Program-made: the position numbers and the translations under genes
Shown: one piece after another, positions 1 through 7,201 of the stretch
Position numbering within the stretch: the first letter of the stretch is position 1
Layout of the letters: the number at the start of each line of letters is the position of its first letter
The notes under the pieces: generated by a model
The model's input: the letters and a program-made list of their open reading frames with translations, nothing else
Told to the model about the DNA's origin: nothing
The model's database searches: none
Source: Planctomycetota bacterium
GTDB lineage: Bacteria; Planctomycetota; Phycisphaerae; WQYP01
Direction of reading: 5' to 3'
Assembly (NCBI GenBank): GCA_021818445.1
Contig: JAKAEB010000027.1
Location: 1-49,560 of the forward strand
Length of the DNA: 49,560 nt

Positions 1-1141
1 TTCCGATCTCATCCGTCCCCCTTCCTTTGGCGGTGTATACAAAGGAAACAGTCCGCCGCAGATGCCCACTATTTTTCAGCCCGGCTGCGCCCGTGCTGTA
101 TGCAACGGCCACACGCCGCCACAGCGGGCTGACCTCCAAACTGCGGATCATTCCCGGATGGCTGGTGACAAGACTCAATCGGCGGCAGCGCCGCGCCTCG
201 ATCTTCGCCACCGCATCCCGAAACCGCGATCCGACCCCGATGCCCTGGTAGTCCGGCAGCACCACAATCCGTGAAAAACGCAGATAGCCAGCAAAGCCGA
301 TGCACCCCGCCACCGCCGCAAACGCCACTGGTCGCCCGTCGAATAGCAGCGCCCAGCAGCGGCACCCCGCCGGCAAACTATGACTTAAATAATGATGACG
401 GCTGAACATGGCCCATAACGACGCGCCGCATTGCCGTACTTCAAATCGCAGCTTCGGTCGACAAAGCCGCCCCCGTGTCTGCCGGGTGGATGCATCATGG
501 CCTTGGCAGGTGTCCACCGTCGGCGGCCCGTACGCCGGCCCCAAACGCTCCAGCCGCCCGGTGGACATATCCAATACCCAGTCCGGTTCCAGCCAGGGCA
601 AAATGTCGTAATGGCACGACACCGCTACCAGACGCATGCCCGGCTGGCGGCGAATGGCCTTCGCCAGCGCCGCGGAACATACCTGCGCTACCTGACGATC
701 CACCACGCTGGTAAATTCATCCACCACCGCCACGGGCAGGTGCGCCAGCAGCAGCCGCGCCATCTGCGCCCGAAATTGCTCACCATTCGACAGCACATGA
801 AATGGCCGCAGCCACGCCGGCGGACTCGATAAACCCACGCTCACCAGCGCCTGCGTAATAACCCGAATATCCGCCTCTTCAAACGCGTCGATCATCGCCC
901 GGTCGGGCGGCCAGTCAAATGGCGGCATCGGACCATAGGCGGCCCGGGCCAGCGTGGTTTTTCCGCTGCCCGATGGCCCGGCAATTACACCAATCTGCCA
1001 GTTGTCTTCAAGCGACGGAATCTCGGCACCAATCGCCACGCGCGTCGCCTCCGCCGCCGGCAGGTCAAACATGCCCTGCACCTGCTGGCTGCGAAATGTG
1101 TCTGCGGGCCGGCAGGTGTTTACAATGTCAACACGCGGCAT
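1..1141 (-). CDS. ABC-type ATPase fused to a GNAT acetyltransferase domain (partial, 3' end outside window)
   Basis: The frame opens at an ATG at 1141 and stays open for 380 codons to the window edge, so the C-terminus is missing. Residues 1-200 form one ABC ATPase domain: Walker A GPSGSGKT (55-62), signature-like LSNGEQ (117-122), Walker B VAVVDEF (137-143) and a switch histidine in SCHYD (H177). Residues about 240-380 look like a GNAT domain, with HHYLSHSLP (249-257) and an acetyl-CoA loop LPDYQGIGVG (295-304). The order ATPase then acetyltransferase matches the family described as an ABC-type ATPase fused to a predicted acetyltransferase domain (COG2401). There is no membrane segment, so this is not a transporter. 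It overlaps the upstream ParB-like gene by 22 bases, so the two are probably cotranslated. The pairing is typical of phages; a role in DNA modification or packaging is conjecture. Confidence 0.85.
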   Translation of the reverse strand, partial: MPRVDIVNTCRPADTFRSQQVQGMFDLPAAEATRVAIGAEIPSLEDNWQIGVIAGPSGSGKTTLARAAYGPMPPFDWPPDRAMIDAFEEADIRVITQALVSVGLSSPPAWLRPFHVLSNGEQFRAQMARLLLAHLPVAVVDEFTSVVDRQVAQVCSAALAKAIRRQPGMRLVAVSCHYDILPWLEPDWVLDMSTGRLERLGPAYGPPTVDTCQGHDASTRQTRGRLCRPKLRFEVRQCGASLWAMFSRHHYLSHSLPAGCRCWALLFDGRPVAFAAVAGCIGFAGYLRFSRIVVLPDYQGIGVGSRFRDAVAKIEARRCRRLSLVTSHPGMIRSLEVSPLWRRVAVAYSTGAAGLKNSGHLRRTVSFVYTAKGRGTDEIG

Positions 1142-1668
1142 GATCGCCCCTCCGCCGTCAGCCTTTCATAGAGTTCCTGCTGATCCGCCTGATCGCGGCA
1201 CGTGACGGCAATTTCATAACTCTCGGGCAACGGTGAGGCCGCATCGTCGCACGCCGGCGGCGAATATTCGGCGAGCTTTTCAATATCTTTGCCGGTAAAC
1301 CCGGCGGCCGCTGCCAAGTTCGCATCCAGCCCGCCAAGCTGCCGGATCAACGCCTCATGATCCCACGCCGCCAATTCGGCCGTGCGGTTATCGGCAATGG
1401 CGTAAGCGATGGCGTCGGCACCAACCAATTCTGTACGCACCACGCCGATGTGCGTCCAGCCCAACGCCCGGGCGGCCTCAAATGTGCCGTTACCCGCGCG
1501 TATCACATTCTGCCCGTCGATCACTATCGGCTTCTGCTGGCCAAACCGCTGCAGGCTCTGCTTGATCGCGGCCATATTCTTTTCATCATGTCGCCGCACA
1601 TTGGCCGGATCGCACGCCAAATCCGCCATTGCCACCATTTCAATCTTTAATTGTTTGGGTTGATTCAT
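1120..1668 (-). CDS. ParB/sulfiredoxin-fold (ParB-like nuclease domain) protein
   Basis: This 182-residue protein carries a ParB N-terminal-type domain at about residues 10-100: a strand ending in VAMADL, a helix with NMAAIKQSLQRFGQQKPIVI, then an RAGNGTFEAARALGW segment that corresponds to the G(N/E)xRxxA-type nucleotide-binding motif of the fold. The usual Arg is replaced (NGTFEAA), as in phage ParB-like proteins rather than chromosomal ParB. No helix-turn-helix or CTP-ParB dimer domain follows; the C-terminal 80 residues are not recognised. It ends 22 bases inside the ABC-GNAT gene and is transcribed ahead of it. No ParA or parS site is seen, so chromosome partitioning is unlikely. A phage origin is inferred from the pair, not proven. 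Confidence 0.8.
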   Translation of the reverse strand: MNQPKQLKIEMVAMADLACDPANVRRHDEKNMAAIKQSLQRFGQQKPIVIDGQNVIRAGNGTFEAARALGWTHIGVVRTELVGADAIAYAIADNRTAELAAWDHEALIRQLGGLDANLAAAAGFTGKDIEKLAEYSPPACDDAASPLPESYEIAVTCRDQADQQELYERLTAEGRSCRVLTL

Positions 1669-1960
1669 GCGGCGGCTCTATACCAGGCGAAAGCAGATAA
1701 TACCGTTCGGCCCTTCTCCGCCGCTTGCCCGTGGCCTTGGGATGGCGGGTACGCCCCATGGGCCTTAGCAGCCCGTGCCCACATCGAGGCGGACTACGCC
1801 GCCACCGAGGCCATGCTGCTGCGCCTCTCAAGCCCGCTGCCAGCAGCGGCATGCGACGGAGAAATTGTTTATGATCAGCTTTGAGGCTGCGTAAGCCGTC
1901 GAAAAAATGGAACATCAATGGGCAGGACCCGGCTGAGAATCATCCGCGATCCTGTGCAAA
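1669..1960. other. gap with no confident gene; possible gene remnant
   Basis: No recognised gene lies here. A plus-strand frame at 1651-1884 (77 residues) has protein-like composition in its second half (IEADYAATEAMLLRL), but its start overlaps the ParB-like gene on the other strand and it has no ribosome-binding site. The opposing minus-strand frame (1640-1918) is extremely Arg/Pro-rich and looks like a shadow. Either could be a decayed neighbour of the phage-like pair. Confidence 0.3.
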
Positions 1961-1964
1961 ACAT

Positions 1965-1984
1965 CACAGACAAGAATGTCTGTG
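1965..1984. repeat. palindromic hairpin repeat, copy 1
   Basis: Perfect 8-bp inverted repeat CACAGACA/TGTCTGTG around a 4-base AGAA loop. It is the inverse-orientation relative of the hairpin at 2067-2086, with compensatory stem changes. Confidence 0.75.
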
Positions 1985-2066
1985 CCACATTTGCTCGGCC
2001 AAAGGAAATTTATCTGTCGGCGAGTTCTGGCTTTACCCTGGGTCGCGCAGGCTTTAATCAGTGTGA

Positions 2067-2086
2067 CACAGGCATTCCTGCCTGTG
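2067..2086. repeat. palindromic hairpin repeat, copy 2
   Basis: Perfect 8-bp inverted repeat CACAGGCA/TGCCTGTG around a TTCC loop. The reverse complement of copy 1 differs from it only at a covarying stem pair and one loop base across the 20-base core. Confidence 0.75.
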
Positions 2087-2164
2087 CCAAGATTAGCTGA
2101 ACTGGTGGGGAACCCTGCCAAAATGCGTCATGCCCTGCGGTTACCCATCGGTCGCGGCTCTAAT

Positions 2165-2193
2165 TTGCCCATTTAACGCCCCATAGATATACT
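2165..2193 (+). promoter_or_regulatory. sigma70-type promoter of tRNA-Glu
   Basis: A -35 box TTGCCC (2165-2170) and a -10 box TATACT (2188-2193) are separated by exactly 17 bases. The -10 lies 13 bases before the first base of the tRNA, which fits a very short leader. Confidence 0.6.
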
Positions 2194-2206
2194 ACGGTGC
2201 TCGGTT

Positions 2207-2279
2207 GCCCTCATCGTCTAGAGGCCTAGGACACGGGCTTTTCACGCCTGTAACTGGGGTTCGAATCCCCATGAGGGCA
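2207..2279 (+). tRNA. tRNA-Glu (anticodon UUC)
   Basis: The acceptor arms GCCCTCA (2207-2213) and TGAGGGC (2272-2278) pair over 7 bp, followed by discriminator A. The T arm contains GGTTCGAATCC. The anticodon stem CGGGC/GCCTG closes loop TTTTCAC, giving anticodon TTC at 2241-2243. No CCA is encoded, so it must be added by CCA transferase. The gene is 73 bases long, without intron or variable-arm extension, and sits 71 bases before efp on the same strand. Confidence 0.95.
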
Positions 2280-2350
2280 TATGGATCGGCGGCCGGCTGC
2301 GGCACGCTGATATCGTTTTTGGCGGTTGGCTAGATTAGGATCATTCTTTA

Positions 2351-2917
2351 ATGGCTATCAAGGCAATTGATCTCCGACGTGGTATCGCAGTCGAATACAA
2401 CAGCAAACTTTATGTCGTCCACGACTTTATGAAAGTCTCCAAAGGCAACTGGCGGTCTTTCATGCAGGTAAAACTCAAAGACACGCAAACCGGTAGCATT
2501 ATTGAACAGCGCTTTCGCGTGGATGATACGCTGGAACAGGCGTTTCTTGAGCAAAAGTCCATGGAGTATCTCTACTCGGCGGCCGATACGCATCACTTTA
2601 TGGACCTTAACGACTACGAGCAGTTGGAACTCTCCGGCGATGTAGTGGGTGATGCTGTCAAATATCTCAAACCCAACACCCAGGTACAGATCACCATGTA
2701 TCAAGGCAAGCCGTTTTCGGTGGAATTGCCCAACACGGTGGAACTGCAAATTACCGATTGCCCCCCCAGCATTAAAGGCGCAACGGTCAGCAATGTAGGT
2801 AAAGACGCCACCCTGGAAACTGGCCTGGTGATTAACGTGCCGGACTTCATCGCCAACGGCACGGTGGTGCGCGTGGATACCCGAACAGGCGAATACTTGG
2901 GCCGCGTCAACGACTGA
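2351..2917 (+). CDS. efp: translation elongation factor P
   Basis: EF-P binds the ribosome between the P and E sites and relieves stalling at polyproline stretches. The 188-residue length is standard. The N-terminal KOW-like domain (about 1-65), the central OB domain with SMEYLYSAADTHHFMD (about 70-85) and the C-terminal domain ending in RTGEYLGRV are all present. The tip of the first domain, where other bacteria modify a lysine or arginine, reads VSKGNWRSFMQVKL. It is one residue longer than the E. coli loop, so K31 is only a tentative modification site. No modification gene is nearby. The start is an ATG with AGGAT about 10 bases upstream. Several other proteins in this window are rich in prolines, which would make EF-P useful here. 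Confidence 0.95.
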   Translation: MAIKAIDLRRGIAVEYNSKLYVVHDFMKVSKGNWRSFMQVKLKDTQTGSIIEQRFRVDDTLEQAFLEQKSMEYLYSAADTHHFMDLNDYEQLELSGDVVGDAVKYLKPNTQVQITMYQGKPFSVELPNTVELQITDCPPSIKGATVSNVGKDATLETGLVINVPDFIANGTVVRVDTRTGEYLGRVND

Positions 2918-3070
2918 AACCCGCCGCGCGGATGATTGACGTTGTCGATAGTGCGGCCGTGATGGGGCGGGGTGGAAGTTGGGGATGGCACCGATGCCTA
3001 AAATGGTAAAGGACGCCGTGCCCCGGTCGGTGCCGGATGCCCCCAGTGGCCCACATTGACATGGTTATAA

Positions 3071-4030
3071 ATGATGCCCCCCACCAATATGTCCCCGTCC
3101 CCCCAAAAGCCCGGCAGCCGCATGGATGGGCCGGTGCGCATCATTCCACCCCCCGGTAATGTTTTTGTCCGAACCTTTTTCCTGCTGATCGACCCGGCCG
3201 CCTGGCCACGCGCCGCGATGTACGGTTTCCGTATCACGCTTGCGCCGCTGGTGCTTGTATCCCTCGTTATGGCATCGATCATCGCCATCAACGGCTGCCA
3301 CATCATGTACGGCGACATTCTGGCTTTCGCCCGCAGCTATGACTCCCACTACGACCCGATGATTCTTTCCGGCGGAAAATTAAAACCCATCCCCACCCCC
3401 GGTAAAAAGCCGCTGCATTATGTCACACCAATTTTTTCCCTTACCTACAGCACCAAGGTTCATCCGCCCCAATTGACGCACCATCAACTGCTGGCCGTGC
3501 GCCTGACTCCGGCCGGCTACTACATCGCGGGCAATGCGTTATTCAGTCGCACCCATATCCAGCCGTATAAAAACTGGCAACAGATTTTTGCCCGGTCATT
3601 GGGCCTTCCATTAAAAGGAGGCAAACTGGCACCAGTGACCATCAATTCGCAATCGCTGCTGGTCATTACGCATCGGCTCTTTTTCTATTTTGTCATACTG
3701 GCCGGGATGATTTTGTCGCTGCTCGGTGCCGTCGGCATGCTGCTATGGGCGGTGGTGGCGATGGTGTTTGCCGCGCCGCTTGTGGCATTGGTGAATGTGC
3801 AACTGCGCATGCCGTTGCGGGTGGCGTACCGAATTGCATGCGCCGTTATGGTACCCATGACGGTGGTGCGGGCGGTTCTGCTGATATACAACGTGCTGCC
3901 GTCGGCCCCGCGCACCTTCACCGAAGAAATGCTGCCATTCCTTGTGCCGGTGGGTATTTCGATATGGGCCGGTGTTATGGCCCGAAAGATGTACGGTCGC
4001 CCGAAACCGCCCGCCGGTACCCGGCAATAA
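3071..4030 (+). CDS. multi-pass membrane protein, possibly DUF1189-like
   Basis: This 319-residue protein has a cytoplasmic Pro-rich N-terminus, one membrane segment at about 53-75, a non-cytoplasmic domain of about 120 residues, then four hydrophobic segments in about 205-305 (LFFYFVILAGMILSLLG, LLWAVVAMVFAAPLVAL, and two more). A single helix, a soluble loop and a C-terminal helix cluster resemble the DUF1189 family; I infer this from architecture only. ATG at 3071 has no clear Shine-Dalgarno sequence, so a later start such as the Met at residue 7 or 18 is possible. The function is unknown, and no neighbour suggests one. Confidence 0.6.
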   Translation: MMPPTNMSPSPQKPGSRMDGPVRIIPPPGNVFVRTFFLLIDPAAWPRAAMYGFRITLAPLVLVSLVMASIIAINGCHIMYGDILAFARSYDSHYDPMILSGGKLKPIPTPGKKPLHYVTPIFSLTYSTKVHPPQLTHHQLLAVRLTPAGYYIAGNALFSRTHIQPYKNWQQIFARSLGLPLKGGKLAPVTINSQSLLVITHRLFFYFVILAGMILSLLGAVGMLLWAVVAMVFAAPLVALVNVQLRMPLRVAYRIACAVMVPMTVVRAVLLIYNVLPSAPRTFTEEMLPFLVPVGISIWAGVMARKMYGRPKPPAGTRQ

Positions 4031-4057
4031 CCGAAGCCGCACTGCTTCCAATCAGTC

Positions 4058-4076
4058 CTCGCGGATAAACCGCGAG
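4058..4076. repeat. REP-like hairpin with ATAAA loop
   Basis: CTCGCGG/CCGCGAG 7-bp stem around ATAAA. It is the outermost element of the hairpin cluster upstream of the transposase. The same loop occurs at 4861-4881 with a different, still perfectly paired stem. Confidence 0.7.
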
Positions 4077-4116
4077 GCTCGCTTTTATCCGCCGCAATGG
4101 CAAGCTGCACCCGCAA

Positions 4117-4234
4117 ACTCGGCGGCTCGCCATGTAGCGGCCACGCTGGCCGATGCAATGTGCATCCCACCTCGCGAAACAGCGAGCCGGGCAGTTTATC
4201 TGCCCGGTTTTTTCGAACGCGAACTGGTTTTTGC
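4117..4234. repeat. left flanking repeat of the tyrosine transposase
   Basis: This copy contains an 18-base block (4117-4134), a 26-base stretch unique to this side, then a 52-base block (4161-4212) that recurs exactly downstream at 4889-4940, ending in a related tail that reaches TTGCAT. Inside it are hairpins CTCGC/GCGAG (4171-4186) and CCGGGCAG/CTGCCCGG (4187-4207). The second has loop TTTAT, the complement of ATAAA, and is followed by six T, so it may also stop transcription. Confidence 0.75.
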
Positions 4235-4335
4235 ATGGCGCACCACCCTTGCGGGATATTATTTCCCCGCCGATACTTATGGCACATTTGTGAGCCCGTG
4301 GGTTTATCCCACTGGAACCCCAGCAGAGGTGTCCT

Positions 4336-4872
4336 TTGCCATTGGCGCTGTTTATCACATGGACAACTTATGGCACATGGATGCCGGGCGATTCACGCGG
4401 TTATGTGTCGGCAATGCTTGGGGAAAATGGGGTATATGCCCCGATACGCAACCAGCGCGGTGCGCCGTTTGCGAGTGATGACCCAAGGACGCTTGCAGCG
4501 GCCCGTCGCCTCCAAAAACACGATACAGTATGGCTTAACGCCACGCAGGCCCTTGCCGCCGCCGAGGCGATCCGGGATGCAGCGCAAAAACGCAACTGGT
4601 CGATAATCCGGGCGGCCATCATGGCCAACCACATCCACACGTTGACCACTGCTTGCCCTGATGACGGTCCGATGGCGATGCGAATCTTCAAGGGTGTTAG
4701 CTCGACAACGCTAAGTGATTTAGTTGGGCACCCCGGCCGCTGGTGGACGCGCGGTGGAAGCTGCCGTTACCTGCACAGTGAAAAGGCTATTACGGCCGTA
4801 AGCAAATACATCCGTAACCAACAAAAAATTCTCTGTGAGATTGCGAACATGCAGATAAAACCGCCGAGATAA
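4336..4872 (+). CDS. Y1 (HUH) transposase of the REP-associated tyrosine transposase type
   Basis: This 178-residue protein belongs to the IS200/Y1 transposase superfamily, single-strand DNA nucleases that cut through a 5'-phosphotyrosine. The N-terminal ITWTTYGTWMPGD segment (7-19) is a hallmark of one subgroup, the HUH motif is HIH (H99, H101), and Y158 in the helix SKYIRNQ is the likely nucleophile. The start is a TTG at 4336 with AGAGGTG upstream; no better ATG exists. The stop codon lies within the first downstream hairpin. The gene is flanked on both sides by hairpin-rich direct repeats, as for transposases that mobilise REP sequences rather than a classical insertion sequence. Catalytic residues appear intact, so it may be functional. 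Confidence 0.8.
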   Translation: MPLALFITWTTYGTWMPGDSRGYVSAMLGENGVYAPIRNQRGAPFASDDPRTLAAARRLQKHDTVWLNATQALAAAEAIRDAAQKRNWSIIRAAIMANHIHTLTTACPDDGPMAMRIFKGVSSTTLSDLVGHPGRWWTRGGSCRYLHSEKAITAVSKYIRNQQKILCEIANMQIKPPR

Positions 4873-4984
4873 ACTCGGCGGCTCGCCATGCATCCCACCT
4901 CGCGAAACAGCGAGCCGGGCAGTTTATCTGCCCGGTTTTTCCGATTATCTGCCCGGTTTTTCCGAACGTAAACTGGCTTTTGCA
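4861..4984. repeat. right flanking repeat of the tyrosine transposase
   Basis: It begins with hairpin CCGCCGAG/CTCGGCGG around ATAAA (4861-4881). It then repeats the left-flank blocks (4873-4890 and 4889-4940), including the CCGGGCAG/CTGCCCGG hairpin with loop TTTAT (4915-4935) and a T-run. A 21-base part, from CCGATTATC through the next T-run, is duplicated at 4941-4961. The tail ends with TTGCAT as on the left side. Confidence 0.75.
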
Positions 4985-5093
4985 TCGCCGAGCTTGCCCA
5001 TATTTGAAAATTTATTTGATATCCGACTTGAAACTTCGGCACCGGTCACATATGTTCCGGCCTCGGAACGGTTCTCTTTTTCAGGAGGTGCCC

Positions 5094-6389
5094 ATGGATG
5101 AATTGACCATCGAATGCCCCAAGTGCAAAACTAAAATCAAGCTCACCGAATCATTGGCCGCCCCATTGGTTAAACGGGTCGAGGCGGATTATCAGAAACG
5201 GCTGGAAGACGAGCGGATAAATAATGAAAAAGTATTAAAAGATGCGAATGATAAAATCGCGCAGCAGCAGGCGGCCATCAAGGCAGAACGCGACAAGCTC
5301 GCCGCTGAAAAGGCGGGACTCGACGAGGCGGCGCAACGGCTGGCCGAGCAGCAGCGGAGTAAAATTGCCGACGAGGAGGCACGCAAAGCCCGCCTGGCGG
5401 TCGAGGCAGAAATGGCGCAAAAATCGAAGAATATTCAGCAGTACGAGGAGATATTAAGAGCTAATAATGCCAAGCTGGCCGAGGCGCAAAAGGCGCAGGC
5501 TGAATTCCTTCAAAAGCAACGCCAGCTTGACGACGCCCGACGCGAAATGGAACTTAACATCGAAAAGCAGGTGCAGGCGGGTTTGGGGCAGGTCCGTGAC
5601 AAGGCACGCAAGGAGGCGGAAGAGGGCTTGAAACTTAGCCTTACCGAAAAAGAAAATACCATTGCCGCGATGCAGAAGAAGATCGAAGAACTCAAGCAAA
5701 AGGCCGAACAGGGGTCGCAGCAGTTGCAGGGCGAAGTGCAGGAGTTGGAATTGGAATCGACGCTTCGCGATAAATTCAAGCGCGACACCATTGAGCCGGT
5801 GCCGAAGGGCGAATTTGGTGGCGACCTGCTGCAGCGTGTTTTCAGTCCTGGTGGGCAAGCCTGCGGCACAATTATTTGGGAAGCCAAACGCACCAAAACG
5901 TGGAGTGCCGCCTGGCTGCCCAAGCTGCGCGACGATCAGCGCGCCGCCAAGGCCGAAATTGCGGTAATCGTTTCCAAGGCGTTGCCGGTTGGGTTGGAGA
6001 CCTTCGATTTCATTGACGGTGTGTGGGTTACGTCGATGGCCTGCGCGCTTCCCGTGGCCATGGCGCTGCGGCAATCTCTTGTGGAACTTGCCGCCACCCG
6101 GCAGGCCGGCGAAGGCCAGCAGACCAAAATGGGCATGGTTTACAGTTATTTGACTGGACCGCATTTTCGGCAGCGCGTGGAGGCAATTGTGGAAGCATTC
6201 ACCTCCATGCAGGATGATCTGAACGCCGAGAAAAAGGCCATGACCAAACAATGGGCGAAGAGGGAATCACAAATTGAACGTGTGATGCAGGCCACCGTTG
6301 GCATGTACGGCGACCTGCAGGGCATTGCCGGTAAACAATTTGAGGAAATTCAAGGCTTGGATATTAAGTCGCTGGGCGCGGGGGAATAA
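5094..6389 (+). CDS. DUF2130 coiled-coil protein with N-terminal zinc-ribbon-like motif
   Basis: ATG at 5094 follows a strong AGGAGGTG site (5083-5090), which sets the start and gives 431 residues; an upstream in-frame start at 4980 lacks such a site. The N-terminus has CPKC (one half of a zinc ribbon), followed by a long charged coiled coil at about residues 30-230 with many Glu, Lys and Gln residues. The C-terminal third contains the conserved block KGEFGGDLLQRV, IIWEAKRTKTW and PVGLETFDFIDGVWV, typical of DUF2130, whose function is not established. IIWEAKRTK resembles a nuclease-like E-x-K pattern, but that is my inference. It is preceded by the transposase repeats, which may carry its promoter. 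Confidence 0.85.
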   Translation: MDELTIECPKCKTKIKLTESLAAPLVKRVEADYQKRLEDERINNEKVLKDANDKIAQQQAAIKAERDKLAAEKAGLDEAAQRLAEQQRSKIADEEARKARLAVEAEMAQKSKNIQQYEEILRANNAKLAEAQKAQAEFLQKQRQLDDARREMELNIEKQVQAGLGQVRDKARKEAEEGLKLSLTEKENTIAAMQKKIEELKQKAEQGSQQLQGEVQELELESTLRDKFKRDTIEPVPKGEFGGDLLQRVFSPGGQACGTIIWEAKRTKTWSAAWLPKLRDDQRAAKAEIAVIVSKALPVGLETFDFIDGVWVTSMACALPVAMALRQSLVELAATRQAGEGQQTKMGMVYSYLTGPHFRQRVEAIVEAFTSMQDDLNAEKKAMTKQWAKRESQIERVMQATVGMYGDLQGIAGKQFEEIQGLDIKSLGAGE

Positions 6390-6669
6390 ATTCTGCCACC
6401 GGTTTTCATGCGGCCGGATTGCCTCCACCCTGTATTATCGGCGGTTCGCTGGCCACCGCCGTAAATTGCCCAAAATGTTCGCAGCGCGGAGAAGCCGGTT
6501 ATCTCATCGGTACGGTTTCTTGGGGCACCTCGCCAAGGCCGGGCCAATCCGCGAGGCAATTGACACATCAGGCCGCCGGCGTACAATTCCGGCTGCGTGC
6601 GGTGGGGAAGCATATCCCAGTTGGTCGCGCGCTGTAAGAAACTGCCGATGTCGTTCAGGAGGTTAGCCC

Positions 6670-7032
6670 ATGCCAAGTGCCGCTGACGTTTCGCCCGTGC
6701 CGAACGGTGCACCAAGCAACGAAGACAAAAATATGGCCATTGTCGTCTGGATACTCGGCTTGTTCATTGGCATCTGGATGAGTTTGATCTTTTATCTTCT
6801 CAAAAAGAGTGAAGGTGGCTGGATTACCGACGCTGCCCGCGAGGCATTAAATTTTCAGCTATCATTTTTAATATATTTTGTGGCAAGCATCGCGCTTTGC
6901 TTTGTCGTTATTGGCATCCTTATCCTTCCTGTGGTCGGCATATTGTTTATCGTTTTCTCAATCATAGGTGCGGTGAAGTGCTCGACCGGCCAAGTGTACC
7001 GGTGCCCCATGGCCATTCGTATGCTGAAGTAA
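6670..7032 (+). CDS. small DUF4870-type membrane protein
   Basis: The 120-residue protein has a polar N-terminus (about 1-20) and three hydrophobic segments: about 22-44, 66-85 and 88-105. The central motif DAAREALNFQLSFLIYF is characteristic of the DUF4870 (Tic20-like) family of small integral membrane proteins of unknown function. A CAGGAGGT ribosome-binding site precedes the ATG. It ends 12 codons after the last membrane segment. It stands alone between a DUF2130 gene and a converging recombinase gene; neither suggests a role. Confidence 0.75.
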   Translation: MPSAADVSPVPNGAPSNEDKNMAIVVWILGLFIGIWMSLIFYLLKKSEGGWITDAAREALNFQLSFLIYFVASIALCFVVIGILILPVVGILFIVFSIIGAVKCSTGQVYRCPMAIRMLK

Positions 7033-7201
7033 ATGGAAGGTGCCGAGGCCTTTCGGCATCAGGCCGCCGACGGTAACCGAGGCCAGCAGGGCAACGGCCG
7101 AGGCTCGCGTCATACGCAATCTCTGGCGGCCTCGCGGTTACCCAAGCTCGCCTTCAGGGCGGGCCATTTGGTGCTTTTTCCGCCCCGCCGCGCAGTTCAC
7201 C

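Noticed and set aside
1640..1918. 92-residue minus-strand frame upstream of the ParB-like gene
   Set aside because: Very rich in Arg and Pro, no ribosome-binding site and overlapped by better frames; it looks like a GC-rich shadow.
2207..2279. tRNA-Glu as an attachment site for the ParB/ABC-GNAT pair
   Set aside because: Elements that integrate at tRNA genes normally lie beyond the 3' end; here the pair is on the 5' side and no duplicated 3' tRNA fragment was found.
5454..6251. Long frame antisense to the DUF2130 gene
   Set aside because: Leu/Phe/His-rich composition mirrors a charged coiled coil on the other strand; no ribosome-binding site or motif.
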